Source: Seohaeicola_A nanhaiensis (lineage in GTDB: Bacteria; Pseudomonadota; Alphaproteobacteria; Rhodobacterales; Rhodobacteraceae). From it: DNA of 64,000 nt. The notes under the pieces are model-generated. The model did not search any database. It was not told the origin of the DNA and saw nothing but the letters and a program-made list of their open reading frames with translations. The stretch lies in the NCBI RefSeq assembly GCF_042654245.1, contig NZ_JBHSGI010000009.1, positions 186,001-250,000 on the forward strand. Reading direction: 5' to 3'. How positions within the stretch are numbered: the first letter of the stretch is position 1; each line of letters begins with the position of its first letter. Positions 8,665-17,147 of this stretch are shown in pieces. A program made the position numbers and the translations under genes.

Positions 8665-9194
8665 CAGAGATACAGGATGAAGAAGCCGCGCAACGGGTCG
8701 GGCAGGTAGTCATATACCGCGCCGCCCGGGATCCGGACGTTGAGCAACCCCTTGAACCCCACCACGACGACAAGGCCGAAAAGGGCCGCATAGAGATACA
8801 TTTTACGGTCGCGGTAGCCCATCCGCCAGGTCAGGGCGAGAACGAAGGCCAGGGTCACGGGCAGATAGCCCAGCACCGGCACGATCAGCACGTAGCCCAT
8901 GAACCAGAGCGCGAATTCAAGGATGCTGCCCCAGCGCCGGAGTTCGGTCCAGTCCGCCGGGGTGAGCCGCCGCCAGGGCAGGCGGATCAGGTGCAGCGCG
9001 CCGAGCAGGGTCATCGCCCCGAGGCCGACCGCCGGCCAGAACCGTGGCTGGGCAAACAGCCTGGTTTTCGGCAGCCAGGCCGTCTGCTGGGTGATCATCG
9101 AGAGCAGGAGGGCCGAGAGCGCGACGAAGGCCAGGGCAAAGATCAGCTGCCCGCGCCGGGGCCCGACAAAACGGCGCTCACGTTCGGTGGTCAT
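8664..9194 (-). CDS. tctB: Tripartite tricarboxylate transporter, small permease TctB
   Basis: 176 residues with four predicted membrane segments (for example LIFALAFVALSALLLSMI and YVLIVPVLGYLPVTLAFVLA), the usual TctB size and topology. It shares one base with the tctA start and follows tctC by about 58 bp. TctB proteins are poorly conserved in sequence, so the call rests on length, topology and position between tctC and tctA. Confidence 0.93.
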   Translation of the reverse strand: MTTERERRFVGPRRGQLIFALAFVALSALLLSMITQQTAWLPKTRLFAQPRFWPAVGLGAMTLLGALHLIRLPWRRLTPADWTELRRWGSILEFALWFMGYVLIVPVLGYLPVTLAFVLALTWRMGYRDRKMYLYAALFGLVVVVGFKGLLNVRIPGGAVYDYLPDPLRGFFILYL

Positions 9195-9252
9195 GGTGTC
9201 ACGTATCCCGGACAGAAGCGGGGCCGCCCTTTGGGGGCGGCCCGCCAGACCC

Positions 9253-10191
9253 TTACTTCAGGATTTCGCCGATATGCGCGATGGTCTCGGAGTCCTTCTC
9301 GATCCGCGCCGCGCTGTCCTCGGGCCCCTGCCAGTAGACCAGCGCGCCGGTATCTTTGGCGACCTGCTGCGCCCGCTCGCTGGTCATCGACTTGCTGGCC
9401 ACGGCGATGATTTTGTCGCGCACGTCCTGTGGAGTGTCCTTGGTCACGAAGAGGCCATTCCAGAGCGCGATGTTCAGGCTGGGGTCGAGTTCGCCGATGG
9501 TCGGCGTGTGGGGGATCAGAGGGATGCGTTCGTCGGTGATCGAGATCAGCACCTTGATGTCATTCAGGCAGGGCAGGACCAGCTGGAGCGTTGTGTTGAT
9601 CACGTCGGCGTCGCCGCTGGCCAGGGTGTTGCAGTCGAGCGCGTCGAAGGCCGCGTCGGAACCCCAGGTGAAACCGGCGTTGACAGCAAAGGCCTTGGTC
9701 ACCTGAGTCGGGGTCAGCACGTCGCCGAAGTGGCCCAGCGTCACCTCGTTGTCCTTGGCGTAGGCGGCCAGTTCGGCCATCGAGGAATAGGGCGCGTCGG
9801 CCGAGGTGGCGATGACGAAGGGGTAGGTCAGGAAGATGCCCAGCGGGTCGAACTTGGCCGGGGTCAGCGGCGGAATGTCGATCTGGTGCCCCAGCACGGG
9901 AACGCCGATCACGAAGGAGCCGATGGTATAGCCATCGGCCGGTGCGTTCGCCACCTCGATGGCGCCAGGGAAGGGGCCGCCGCCGCCGCCGGGCTTGTTC
10001 ACGACCGCCGCCGCGACGCCGTATTCCTTCTGGAAATCCTCGGCGATGATGCGGGTCAGCACATCCTCGAGGTCTCCGGGCGGCCAGGGAACGATGAAGT
10101 TGACCGGCTTTTCGGGATAATCGGCCCAGGCCGAACCGGCGCCGAGGGCGACCAGCGCCATCGCGGCGGTGAGCAGTCTTTTGGATCGCAT
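9253..10191 (-). CDS. tctC: Tripartite tricarboxylate transporter solute-binding protein TctC
   Basis: 312 residues. The Sec signal peptide is MRSKRLLTAAMALVALGAG followed by SAWA and cleavage before DYPEKPVNFIVPWPPGDLED, the typical start of a mature TctC (Bug family) protein. Periplasmic ligand capture for TctAB. The segment that is usually rich in glycine after the PWPPG turn reads DLEDVLTR here, so ligand choice may differ from citrate-type members. First gene of the long minus-strand operon, with GGGGAA ahead of the ATG and a divergent IclR gene upstream. Confidence 0.95.
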   Translation of the reverse strand: MRSKRLLTAAMALVALGAGSAWADYPEKPVNFIVPWPPGDLEDVLTRIIAEDFQKEYGVAAAVVNKPGGGGGPFPGAIEVANAPADGYTIGSFVIGVPVLGHQIDIPPLTPAKFDPLGIFLTYPFVIATSADAPYSSMAELAAYAKDNEVTLGHFGDVLTPTQVTKAFAVNAGFTWGSDAAFDALDCNTLASGDADVINTTLQLVLPCLNDIKVLISITDERIPLIPHTPTIGELDPSLNIALWNGLFVTKDTPQDVRDKIIAVASKSMTSERAQQVAKDTGALVYWQGPEDSAARIEKDSETIAHIGEILK

Positions 10192-10220
10192 GTCATTCCC
10201 CTGTTGTCATCGGTTCATTA

Positions 10221-10239
10221 TTCGAACCATTGGTTTGAA
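10221..10239. promoter_or_regulatory. 19-bp near-perfect palindrome, candidate IclR operator
   Basis: Between divergent tctC and the IclR gene lies TTCGAACCATTGGTTTGAA: 9-bp arms around a single central T with one mismatched pair. It is 30-48 bp upstream of the tctC ATG. A TTGACG -35-like hexamer on the minus strand at 10270-10265 would place the palindrome downstream of it, over or just after the promoter. IclR proteins bind such palindromes near divergent promoters; binding here is inferred. Confidence 0.55.
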
Positions 10240-10345
10240 TCAGATTGACACCGGCCTTACGCTCCGTCAAGAAAATATCAATCCGGCCCCCGGCGCAGGG
10301 CGGCCCAATGGCGGCTCTGTCAAGTCATAACGCGCAGGAGTATTC

Positions 10346-11140
10346 ATGGGCACGGTTTCCAAAGCCCTGTCATTGCTGGGATTTTTCGGGCACACGCGGT
10401 CCGCCATCGGGCTGAGCGACTTTGCCCGGCTGTCGGGCATGAACAAGGCGACGGTCTATCGGATGCTGTCGGAACTGCAGGCGCAGGGATTCGTCGAACA
10501 GGTGGGCGGCGACCGCGCCTATCGTCTGGGCCCCGAGGTGCTGCGGCTGGCGGCGCTGCGCGAGCTGGCGACGCCGATGCTGGCGGTCTCGCGCGAGGTG
10601 CTGCAACGGCTCTGCGACGCGACCGGCGAAACGGCGCATGTGTCGATCGTGCAGGGAACGCGGCTGAACGCGCTGGCGCATACCTATGCGACGCGCCATG
10701 CGACCCGGGTCATGATGGACGACGCCGAGGTGCTGCCGTTTCATGCCACGGCTTCGGGTCTGGCGGTTCTGGCCTTTGCGCCCGAGGCGCTGCGGTCCGA
10801 GGTTCTGGCCGCGCCCCTGCCGCGCTTTACGCCGAAGACGGTGACGGAGCCGGAACGGCTGGCCGATCTGTTGCGCGGGTTTCGCGCGCGGGGCATTTCG
10901 GAATCCGTGAGCGGGCTGGAGGCGGATGTTCACGCCCATGCCGCCCCGGTGTTCGGGGCCGGGGAGGCGCCGATTGGCGCGATTGCCGTTGCCGCGCCGG
11001 TGTCACGGATGACGCCCGCGCAGAAGCGGATCATCGAGGCCGAACTGCGCCGTGCGGCGCGCGACCTTACCCTGCGGACCGGCGGGTTCTGGCCCGCCGA
11101 CTATCCGCAGCCCATTCCGGCAGAGGAGATGACGTCATGA
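10346..11140 (+). CDS. IclR family transcriptional regulator
   Basis: 264 residues. N-terminal winged helix-turn-helix (about 5-65; recognition helix around MNKATVYRMLSEL) and C-terminal effector-binding IclR domain (about 80-250; segments ETAHVSIVQGTRLNAL, PFHATASGLAVLAF, ISESVSGLEADVHA). ATG preceded by CAGGAG. It diverges from tctC and runs into the aminotransferase with an ATGA overlap, so it probably controls both the transporter/beta-oxidation operon and its own operon, with a pathway intermediate as ligand. Confidence 0.95.
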   Translation: MGTVSKALSLLGFFGHTRSAIGLSDFARLSGMNKATVYRMLSELQAQGFVEQVGGDRAYRLGPEVLRLAALRELATPMLAVSREVLQRLCDATGETAHVSIVQGTRLNALAHTYATRHATRVMMDDAEVLPFHATASGLAVLAFAPEALRSEVLAAPLPRFTPKTVTEPERLADLLRGFRARGISESVSGLEADVHAHAAPVFGAGEAPIGAIAVAAPVSRMTPAQKRIIEAELRRAARDLTLRTGGFWPADYPQPIPAEEMTS

Positions 11141-12492
11141 AGGATTCAAACTTTCTGAAGGAGCACAATGCCCGCTCGCTCTGGCATCCGATGGCGCATC
11201 CGGCCGATAGCCTGGCCAATCCGCCGATCATCGTCACCGGTGCCTCGGGGGTTCGGATCACCGACGTGGACGGGCGCGAGGTGGTGGATGCCGTGGGCGG
11301 GCTGTGGAACGTCAACCTGGGCTATTCCTGCGAACCGGTGAAACGGGCGATTGCGGAACAGCTGGAACGGCTGCCCTATTACTCGATCTTCCGGGGCACG
11401 ACGAATGACGCGGTGATCCAGCTGGCCGAGGAATTGCGCGCCTTTTTTGCGCCGGACGGGCTGAGCCGGGCGTTCTTCACCTCGGGCGGGTCGGACAGCG
11501 TGGAGACCGCGCTGCGGCTGGCGCGGCAGTATCACAAGATCCGGGGGCAGGGGACGCGGACCAAGTTCCTGAGCCTGAAGAAGGGCTATCACGGGACCCA
11601 TTTCGGCGGGGCCTCGGTCAACGGTAACGCGAACTTCCGCACGCAGTACGAGCCTTTGTTGCCCGGCTGCCATCATATCCCGGCGCCCTATACCTATCGC
11701 AACCCATTCAACGAAAGCGATCCGGCGAAGCTGGCACAGCTGTGCCTTGCGGCGCTGGAGGACGAGATCGCCTTTCAGGGGGCCGAGACCATCGCGGCCT
11801 TCATCATGGAGCCGGTCCTGGGCTCGGGCGGGGTGATCCCGCCGCATGAGAGCTTCATGCCCGGGGTGCGGGAGATTTGCACGCGGCACGGGATCCTGCT
11901 GATCGCGGATGAGGTGATCACGGCCTTTGGGCGGACGGGGTCCTGGACCGGTTCACGGCACTGGGGGGTGCAGCCGGACATGGCGGCGACGGCGAAGGCG
12001 ATCACCAACGGGTTCTTTCCCTTCGGCGCGCTGATGCTGTCGGAGGCGGTGGCAGAGGTGTTCGAAACCGATACCAGCGGCAAGGGGGCCATCGGGCATG
12101 GCTATACCTATTCGGGGCATCCGGTCGGCGCGGCGGCGGCGCTGGCCTGTCTGGCCGAGACGCAGCGGCTGGACGTGGTCGAGAACGCGGCGGCGCGGGG
12201 TGACCAGCTTTATCGCGGGCTGCTGCGGTTGCAGGAGAAACACGCGGCCATCGGCGACGTGCGGGGCGGGCACGGGCTGATGTGCGCGCTGGAACTGGTG
12301 CGCGACCGGGCGAGCAAGGCGGCACCCGACAAGACGCTGGGGCCGCGGGTGCTGCAGGCGACCTATGAGGCGGGGGTGATGATCCGGGTGTCGGGGCCGA
12401 ACATCATCCTGTCGCCGTCGCTGGTGATTTCCGAGGCCGATATCGACGTCATCCTGGCGGCGCTGGACACCGGCCTGGCGGTGGCGGCATGA
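11137..12492 (+). CDS. Class III (omega-amino acid type) pyridoxal-phosphate aminotransferase
   Basis: 451 residues with the subgroup II/class III fold: TSGGSDSVETALRLARQYH for phosphate binding, the GYHGTHFGG segment, IADEVITAFGRTG with the PLP-stacking aspartate, and an active-site lysine in DMAATAKAITNGFFP. Similar enzymes transfer amino groups from beta-alanine, taurine, polyamine-derived or other omega-amines to pyruvate or 2-oxoglutarate. Coupled to IclR upstream and the DUF3237 gene downstream by 4-bp overlaps. It implies that the substrate of this locus carries, or acquires, an amino group; the exact amine cannot be read from sequence. Confidence 0.93.
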   Translation: MKDSNFLKEHNARSLWHPMAHPADSLANPPIIVTGASGVRITDVDGREVVDAVGGLWNVNLGYSCEPVKRAIAEQLERLPYYSIFRGTTNDAVIQLAEELRAFFAPDGLSRAFFTSGGSDSVETALRLARQYHKIRGQGTRTKFLSLKKGYHGTHFGGASVNGNANFRTQYEPLLPGCHHIPAPYTYRNPFNESDPAKLAQLCLAALEDEIAFQGAETIAAFIMEPVLGSGGVIPPHESFMPGVREICTRHGILLIADEVITAFGRTGSWTGSRHWGVQPDMAATAKAITNGFFPFGALMLSEAVAEVFETDTSGKGAIGHGYTYSGHPVGAAAALACLAETQRLDVVENAAARGDQLYRGLLRLQEKHAAIGDVRGGHGLMCALELVRDRASKAAPDKTLGPRVLQATYEAGVMIRVSGPNIILSPSLVISEADIDVILAALDTGLAVAA

Positions 12493-12953
12493 CCCTTCCC
12501 GCGCCCGAGCTGCGGTTCTTCTGCGATCTCTTCGTCGAGCTGGCGCCGATCCGCGAGATGGGGATGGGCCGGGCGGGGCAGCGGCGGATCGTTCCGATCA
12601 TCGGCGGACGGGTGGAGGGGCCGGGCATAAGGGGGCGGATCCTGAACCTGGGGGCCGACTGGCAGACGATCCTGGCGGATGGTCATGCGGACCTTGACAC
12701 ACGCTATGCGATGGAGACCGAGGACGGGGCGCTGATCGAGATCGTCAACAAGGGAATCCGGCATGGACCGCCCGAGGTGATTGCCCGGATCGCGCGGGGC
12801 GAGACGGTCGATCCGGCGGAGTATTACATGCGGACCACGGCGCGGCTGGAGACAGGGGATCCGAAGTATGCCTGGGTGAACCGGGCGCATTTCGTCGGCT
12901 CGGGCACCCGGCTGGCGGCGGCGGTCCAGATCTCGCTGTATGAGGTGCTTTGA
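12489..12953 (+). CDS. DUF3237 domain-containing protein
   Basis: 154 residues forming one DUF3237 beta-barrel-like domain: LRFFCDLFVELAPIREMG at the start, GRVEGPGIRGRILNLGADWQ in the middle and YAWVNRAHFVGSGTR near the end. The family has no well-defined activity but recurs in catabolic operons of Proteobacteria. Translation is coupled to the aminotransferase through ATGA. It ends the plus-strand operon ahead of a hairpin-bearing intergenic stretch. Confidence 0.85.
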   Translation: MTLPAPELRFFCDLFVELAPIREMGMGRAGQRRIVPIIGGRVEGPGIRGRILNLGADWQTILADGHADLDTRYAMETEDGALIEIVNKGIRHGPPEVIARIARGETVDPAEYYMRTTARLETGDPKYAWVNRAHFVGSGTRLAAAVQISLYEVL

Positions 12954-12958
12954 CAGGC

Positions 12959-12972
12959 GTCCCAGCTGGGAC
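12959..12972. repeat. 14-bp perfect palindrome
   Basis: GTCCCAGCTGGGAC lies directly after the DUF3237 stop. As a perfect palindrome without a loop it is a poor terminator stem on its own and could be a protein-binding site or part of a larger 3'-end structure. Rest of the 12954-13170 gap: a GC hairpin described separately and otherwise nothing recognisable. Confidence 0.4.
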
Positions 12973-13069
12973 GGGGGGTCAAAGGATTGATTTTGTTCCA
13001 TGAATTGGAAGTGACGTTCCGGGACGGCGAAATGAGCCTGGGTCCACGCCCTTTGGCGGCGGGTCGTCT

Positions 13070-13084
13070 GGGGGCGCTGCCCCC
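13070..13084. terminator. GC hairpin between convergent genes
   Basis: GGGGGC-gct-GCCCCC, a 6-bp perfect stem with a 3-base loop, followed by TCTTGG. It sits between the convergent DUF3237 and glutamine-synthetase-like genes. The following stretch (about 13108-13135, with GGTATTTGGGAACCAGAGAA) resembles a short intergenic motif I know from many Rhodobacterales genomes, where such strings often follow convergent genes. No long T run, so termination strength is uncertain. Confidence 0.45.
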
Positions 13085-13170
13085 TCTTGGCCTGCGGCCA
13101 ATTCACCCCTGAGGTATTTGGGAACCAGAGAAGGGGCGGGGGGGCGTCACCTGAACCTGCGTCCGGGCGC

Positions 13171-14460
13171 TCAGACGAACCAGATGTAGAAGTCGCGCAG
13201 GGCGTCGCCTTCGAGGTCGCGGGTCTTTTTCGCCTCTTTCAGCTTCATCCAGGCGTGGTTTGCGACGAGATCGGCACCGACGGCCTGGGTGAGGGGGGTG
13301 TCGGCCTCGAGGTCGGCGACCGCGCCGGCGAGGCCGCTGGCGGTGCCTTGCTTCGCATCGCTGCGGTCGAAGCCGTCGCCGGTTTCCATCGGGGGCAGGG
13401 CATAGCCCTTGGTCACGCCGAGGCGCGCGGCCTGCAGCACCGCCGCGACGGCGGTATAGGGATTGGCCGAGGCGTCGGCCATGCGGTGTTCGAGCCGGGC
13501 CTTCCTGCCGCCCTCGCCGCTGATCCGCGTTGTCACGTTGCGGTGGTCGCCGCCCCAGTTCTGCCAGTAGCCCGAGAGCGAGCCGGGTTGCAGGCGCAGG
13601 TAGGAACTGGCGGTGGGCGCGACCAGCCCGGCGAGGCCCTTGTGGTGGTGGACGAGACCGGCGATGCAGCCGCGCGCGAGGTCGTTCATGTGGTCGGGAC
13701 CGCCCTTCGGTCCGTTGGCCAGGGCGTTGTTGCCCTCGGCATCGGTGAAGGAGAAATTTATGTGCATCCCCGAGCCCCCGCATTCGGCGATAGGCTTGGG
13801 CATGAAGGTCAGCACGACGCCGTATTCCAGCGCGATCTCGCGGGCCATCAGGCGGAACAGCACGATGTCGTCGACCGCCTGGAGGGCGTCGTCGAAGGTG
13901 AGGGTGTATTCGAACTGCGGAGTGTCGAATTCGGAGGTGATGAGATCGAGCGAGAAGCCGAGGCGGTCGGCCATCTCCCAGATCCGGTCGTTGAAGCGGA
14001 GCGGGTCGGCGAAGGGGCCGGTGCCGTAGACCACGCCGCCGGGCGCGTCGTAGGGCATCAGGCGGCCCTTGTCGTCGGCCTGGAAGGCGTAGGCCTCGAG
14101 CTCGATCCCGACCATGGGGGTCAGGCCCATGGCGCGCCAGTCGGCCACCGCGCGCTTCAGCGCGCCGCGGGGGCAGAGGGCGAGGGGTTCGCCGGTCTCG
14201 TCGTGGAGGTCGCCGAGGACGATCTGGGTGTCGGCCTCCCAGCTGTCGCGGATCTCGTCGGCGCGCCAGCGCAGTTCCATGTCGGGGAGGCCCTGTTTCA
14301 CCCTGGCGCCCGGCGCGTCGAGCAGGTCGCGGTCGTAATGGGTGCCAAAGACCGAGAGGCAGAAACGGGTGCTGTCGTCGTGGATCTTGGAGTGGGGCAG
14401 GTATTTGCCCCGCATGATCGAGAGGTGATCGCAGAACAGGGCGCGCAGGCGGGTCTTCAT
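13171..14460 (-). CDS. Glutamine synthetase-like gamma-glutamyl-amide ligase
   Basis: 429 residues from an ATG at 14460 (AAGGAA upstream); the open frame extends further upstream, but only as a shadow of the P450 gene. Glutamine-synthetase catalytic features are visible: GIELEAYAF for metal-binding glutamates, ECGGSGMHINFSF, and the phosphate/ATP segment GGDHRNVTTRISG followed by ARLEHRMADASANPY. The N-terminal beta-grasp domain is divergent. Relatives include PuuA-like and amine-specific gamma-glutamyl ligases that couple glutamate to an amine using ATP. The adjacent P450 and a glutamine-amidotransferase-like protein fit a pathway in which the amine is glutamylated, oxidised and then released (known precedent: the aniline route, AtdA1/AtdA2). 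Confidence 0.88.
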   Translation of the reverse strand: MKTRLRALFCDHLSIMRGKYLPHSKIHDDSTRFCLSVFGTHYDRDLLDAPGARVKQGLPDMELRWRADEIRDSWEADTQIVLGDLHDETGEPLALCPRGALKRAVADWRAMGLTPMVGIELEAYAFQADDKGRLMPYDAPGGVVYGTGPFADPLRFNDRIWEMADRLGFSLDLITSEFDTPQFEYTLTFDDALQAVDDIVLFRLMAREIALEYGVVLTFMPKPIAECGGSGMHINFSFTDAEGNNALANGPKGGPDHMNDLARGCIAGLVHHHKGLAGLVAPTASSYLRLQPGSLSGYWQNWGGDHRNVTTRISGEGGRKARLEHRMADASANPYTAVAAVLQAARLGVTKGYALPPMETGDGFDRSDAKQGTASGLAGAVADLEADTPLTQAVGADLVANHAWMKLKEAKKTRDLEGDALRDFYIWFV

Positions 14461-14470
14461 GGGCGTTCCT

Positions 14471-15727
14471 TCAGGCGAGGGTGACGCGGACGGGCAGGGC
14501 CTTGATCCCGCCGACGAAGTTCGAGCGCAGGAAGCGGTGATCGCCCGCAGGTTCGATGGATTTGAGCCGATTGGCAAGTTCCTGGAACAGGACGCGCACT
14601 TCGAGCCGGGCGAGCCACATGCCGAGGCAGACGTGGGGGCCGCCCTGGCCGAAGGAGAGGTGGCGGTTGGGCGATCGCGCGAGATCCACCCGGTTCGGGT
14701 TGGTGAAAACGGTATCGTCGCGGTTCGCGCCGATCCACCAGAGCAGCACCTTGTCGCCCTTGCGGATGGTCTTGCCGTGCATCGCGTAGTCCTGCGTGGC
14801 CGTGCGGCGGAAGTAGAGCGCGGGGGTGGCCCAGCGGATGATCTCGTCGGGGGCGGTGTCCCAGACTGTGCCCGACTGCATCTGCGCCAGCAGTTCGGGC
14901 TGGTGGCAGAGCGCCTGGATACCCGCGGCGATGGAATAGCGGGTGGTGTCGTTGCCGGCGGCGACAAGCAGGCAGAAGAAGTTGCGGAACTCGGTCTCGG
15001 TGATGGTGGAGCCGTCGCGGGCCGGTTGCAGGATCATGTGCAGGATGCCGCCGGTGTCGCCCTTCGCGGCCTTCGACTCCATCAGGTCGCGGGCATAGGC
15101 GTAGAGTTCGGCCCCGGCGGGAGAGTTGAAGGGCATCAGGCGGAAGGCGTCGGTGTCGAGCCTGTCGAGCACATGCGACGTGAAATCAGGGTCTGTATTG
15201 GCGATCAGGGCGTCGCCCTTTTCGACCAGCCAGGGGAGGTCTTTGTCGGGCAGGCCGACGATGCGGCCGAGCATCCGCATCGGCAGCTGGCGGGCGATGT
15301 CCCTGGTGGCGTCGAAGGTGCCCTGTTCCAGCGCGGTGTCGAGGATGCCCTGGCAGAGGTCGCGGATGACATCCTCGTAGGCGGCCATGGTAGTGCGGGA
15401 GAAGGCGTTGAACAGCTTCATCCTGGTCAGCGAATGCTCGGGCGGGTCGGTTTCCTGGAAGGTGCGGCGGGCGAGGTACTCTTCTTCCGTCTGGTCCTCC
15501 ATCCGGATGCCTTGGGCGGAACTGAACAGGTTGGGCTGCCTGTTCATCTCGGCGATGTCGGCGTGGCGGGTGATGGACCAGAAGGATTGCCCGGCGGCGT
15601 ATTCGGTCCAGTGCAGGGGGTCTTCGACGCGGAGGCGGGCGAAGGTGTTGAGCGGGGGGCCGGCGGTGAAACTGTCGTGGCTGGTGAGGTCCGCGTGACC
15701 ACTGTCGGTGGGAGTCCAGACTGTCAT
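14471..15727 (-). CDS. Cytochrome P450
   Basis: 418 residues, a soluble bacterial class I P450. I-helix oxygen-activation motif AAGNDTTR, K-helix EIIRW (ExxR), and the haem loop FGQGGPHVCLGMWLARLE with the proximal cysteine at residue 367. The TFQETDPPEHSLTRM segment is the usual B/C-helix region of this type. It needs external ferredoxin and reductase; none is adjacent, although an unrelated 2Fe-2S oxidoreductase begins at the right edge of the window. It lies 10 bp upstream of the glutamine-synthetase-like gene in the same operon and is divergent from the amidotransferase-like gene. Substrate unknown. Confidence 0.95.
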   Translation of the reverse strand: MTVWTPTDSGHADLTSHDSFTAGPPLNTFARLRVEDPLHWTEYAAGQSFWSITRHADIAEMNRQPNLFSSAQGIRMEDQTEEEYLARRTFQETDPPEHSLTRMKLFNAFSRTTMAAYEDVIRDLCQGILDTALEQGTFDATRDIARQLPMRMLGRIVGLPDKDLPWLVEKGDALIANTDPDFTSHVLDRLDTDAFRLMPFNSPAGAELYAYARDLMESKAAKGDTGGILHMILQPARDGSTITETEFRNFFCLLVAAGNDTTRYSIAAGIQALCHQPELLAQMQSGTVWDTAPDEIIRWATPALYFRRTATQDYAMHGKTIRKGDKVLLWWIGANRDDTVFTNPNRVDLARSPNRHLSFGQGGPHVCLGMWLARLEVRVLFQELANRLKSIEPAGDHRFLRSNFVGGIKALPVRVTLA

Positions 15728-15804
15728 TGGCGCTTTCCGATCGCGGGGCTGGGATGTATATTAAAAGCGGTTCTAAATATGTATAGAAAAATTTCGGGCG
15801 GCCG

Positions 15805-16536
15805 ATGCATCTTGCCATTCTCATGACTAATACGGACGAAAGCGCCTTTGCAGAGTCGCATCCGAAGGATGGCGAGAAGTTTACCGCGCTGGTGGAGCAG
15901 GCGCGGCCGGGGTGGACGACCGAGGTTTTCGCGGTGAAGGACGGGGTGTTTCCTGATGACATCGCGCGGTTCGATGGGCTGATCGTGACGGGCAGTCCGC
16001 ATTCGGTGAATTCGGGGGCGCCCTGGGTCGGGCGGCTGCTGGAGGTGATCCGTGAGGCGGTGGCAAAGGGGCAGGCGATCTTCGGGGCCTGTTTCGGGCA
16101 TCAGGCAATTGCGTTGGCGCTGGGCGGGACGGTTGGCGACAATCCGGGCGGGATGGTGCATGGGCTGACCAAAGTGCGCGTGCTGGACCACGCGGCGGGG
16201 CTGCCTGAAGTCATGCATCTTTACGCGAGCCACAAGGAGCAGGTGACGGCGCTGCCCGAGGGCGCGCGGGTGGTTGCGGCCAGCGCGGGCTGTCCGGTGG
16301 CGGGGTTTGCCGTGGGGCGGCACGTCTGGACGACGCAGCAACATCCGGAGATGACGGCGGGGTTCTTTGCCGCGCTGACCGATGCCTTTGCCGGAGAGCT
16401 GGGCGAAGCGGTGGCGGCGCGCGGTCATGCGTCGATGGTGCGCGGGGCGGATATGGACGCCTTTGCCGAGGCGCTGGCGCGGTTTTTTGAGCAGGCTCAG
16501 CCCAGCGCTGCCATGAGGTCCATGACCGTGACGTGA
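15805..16536 (+). CDS. Class I glutamine amidotransferase-like protein
   Basis: 243 residues, a stand-alone class I amidotransferase fold. Nucleophile elbow GACFGHQ with Cys96, and the His-Glu pair in QQHPEM (His180, Glu182), so the catalytic triad is complete. It has no synthetase partner domain, so it is a hydrolase-type member. In the aniline pathway AtdA2, a protein of this type, hydrolyses the gamma-glutamyl amide; a similar role next to a gamma-glutamyl ligase and P450 is attractive here but inferred. Divergent from P450 across a 77-bp AT-richer gap, and its 3' end overlaps the convergent GntR gene by 40 bp. Confidence 0.88.
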   Translation: MHLAILMTNTDESAFAESHPKDGEKFTALVEQARPGWTTEVFAVKDGVFPDDIARFDGLIVTGSPHSVNSGAPWVGRLLEVIREAVAKGQAIFGACFGHQAIALALGGTVGDNPGGMVHGLTKVRVLDHAAGLPEVMHLYASHKEQVTALPEGARVVAASAGCPVAGFAVGRHVWTTQQHPEMTAGFFAALTDAFAGELGEAVAARGHASMVRGADMDAFAEALARFFEQAQPSAAMRSMTVT

Positions 16537-17147
16537 TCGAAGCCGACGTGGCGGGTCATCAGCGCCTCGGCCTCGTCGATGCGGCGGCTGGTGATCAGCG
16601 TGGCGATGGTGCGGTGTTCGGCGGCCGAGTTGGCAATCGCGCCGGGATAGCGGTAGGCGACGCGGTAATAGGCGAGCAGCTTGCGGCCGTTGGTCTTGAC
16701 CAGATCGAGCAGGAACGGATTGCCGCCGGAGATCGCGACGGTTTTGTGGAACTGCAGGTTCAGCTGGTAATAGGCGTCGGGTTCGGCGTCGCCGAGGGTG
16801 GCGGCGTGAGTCTCGCAGGCGGCGACGGCGGATTCGAGCGCGGCGGCGTTGGCCGGGGTCAGGCGGCGCGCGGCGAGGCCGGCGGCCTGACCTTCGAGGC
16901 GCATGTTGACCTCGAGAATCGCGAGGAACTCTTCCAGGGTCGGCTTGAACAGCACCGCGCCCTTGCGGGGGAGGCGGCGGATCAGGCCGGTGGTCTCCAG
17001 CTGGAGCAGGGCCTCGCGCACGGGGGTGCGGGAGACGTTGTGCGACTCCATCAGGGTCGCTTCCTCGATCAGATCGCCGGGATTGAGCCTGCCCGCGTCG
17101 ATGCCGTCGAGAATTGCGTTCAGAACCTGTTCGGTCTGTCCGGCCAT
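16497..17147 (-). CDS. GntR family regulator (FadR/FCD subfamily)
   Basis: 216 residues. N-terminal winged helix (about 5-70, recognition segment MESHNVSRTPVREALLQLE) and C-terminal FCD ligand-binding helical domain (about 80-205, with metal-binding-type histidines in LQFHKTVA and AAEHRTI). ATG preceded by GTAGGAAA. Convergent with and overlapping the amidotransferase-like gene, so it probably regulates the neighbouring amine/P450 genes; the operator is not identifiable. Confidence 0.93.
   Translation of the reverse strand: MAGQTEQVLNAILDGIDAGRLNPGDLIEEATLMESHNVSRTPVREALLQLETTGLIRRLPRKGAVLFKPTLEEFLAILEVNMRLEGQAAGLAARRLTPANAAALESAVAACETHAATLGDAEPDAYYQLNLQFHKTVAISGGNPFLLDLVKTNGRKLLAYYRVAYRYPGAIANSAAEHRTIATLITSRRIDEAEALMTRHVGFDHVTVMDLMAALG

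Noticed and set aside
15186..15962. A 258-codon minus-strand frame spanning the P450 start and the amidotransferase start
   Set aside because: It crosses the divergent promoter region out of frame with both genes, and is rich in Arg/Pro/His, as expected of a shadow.
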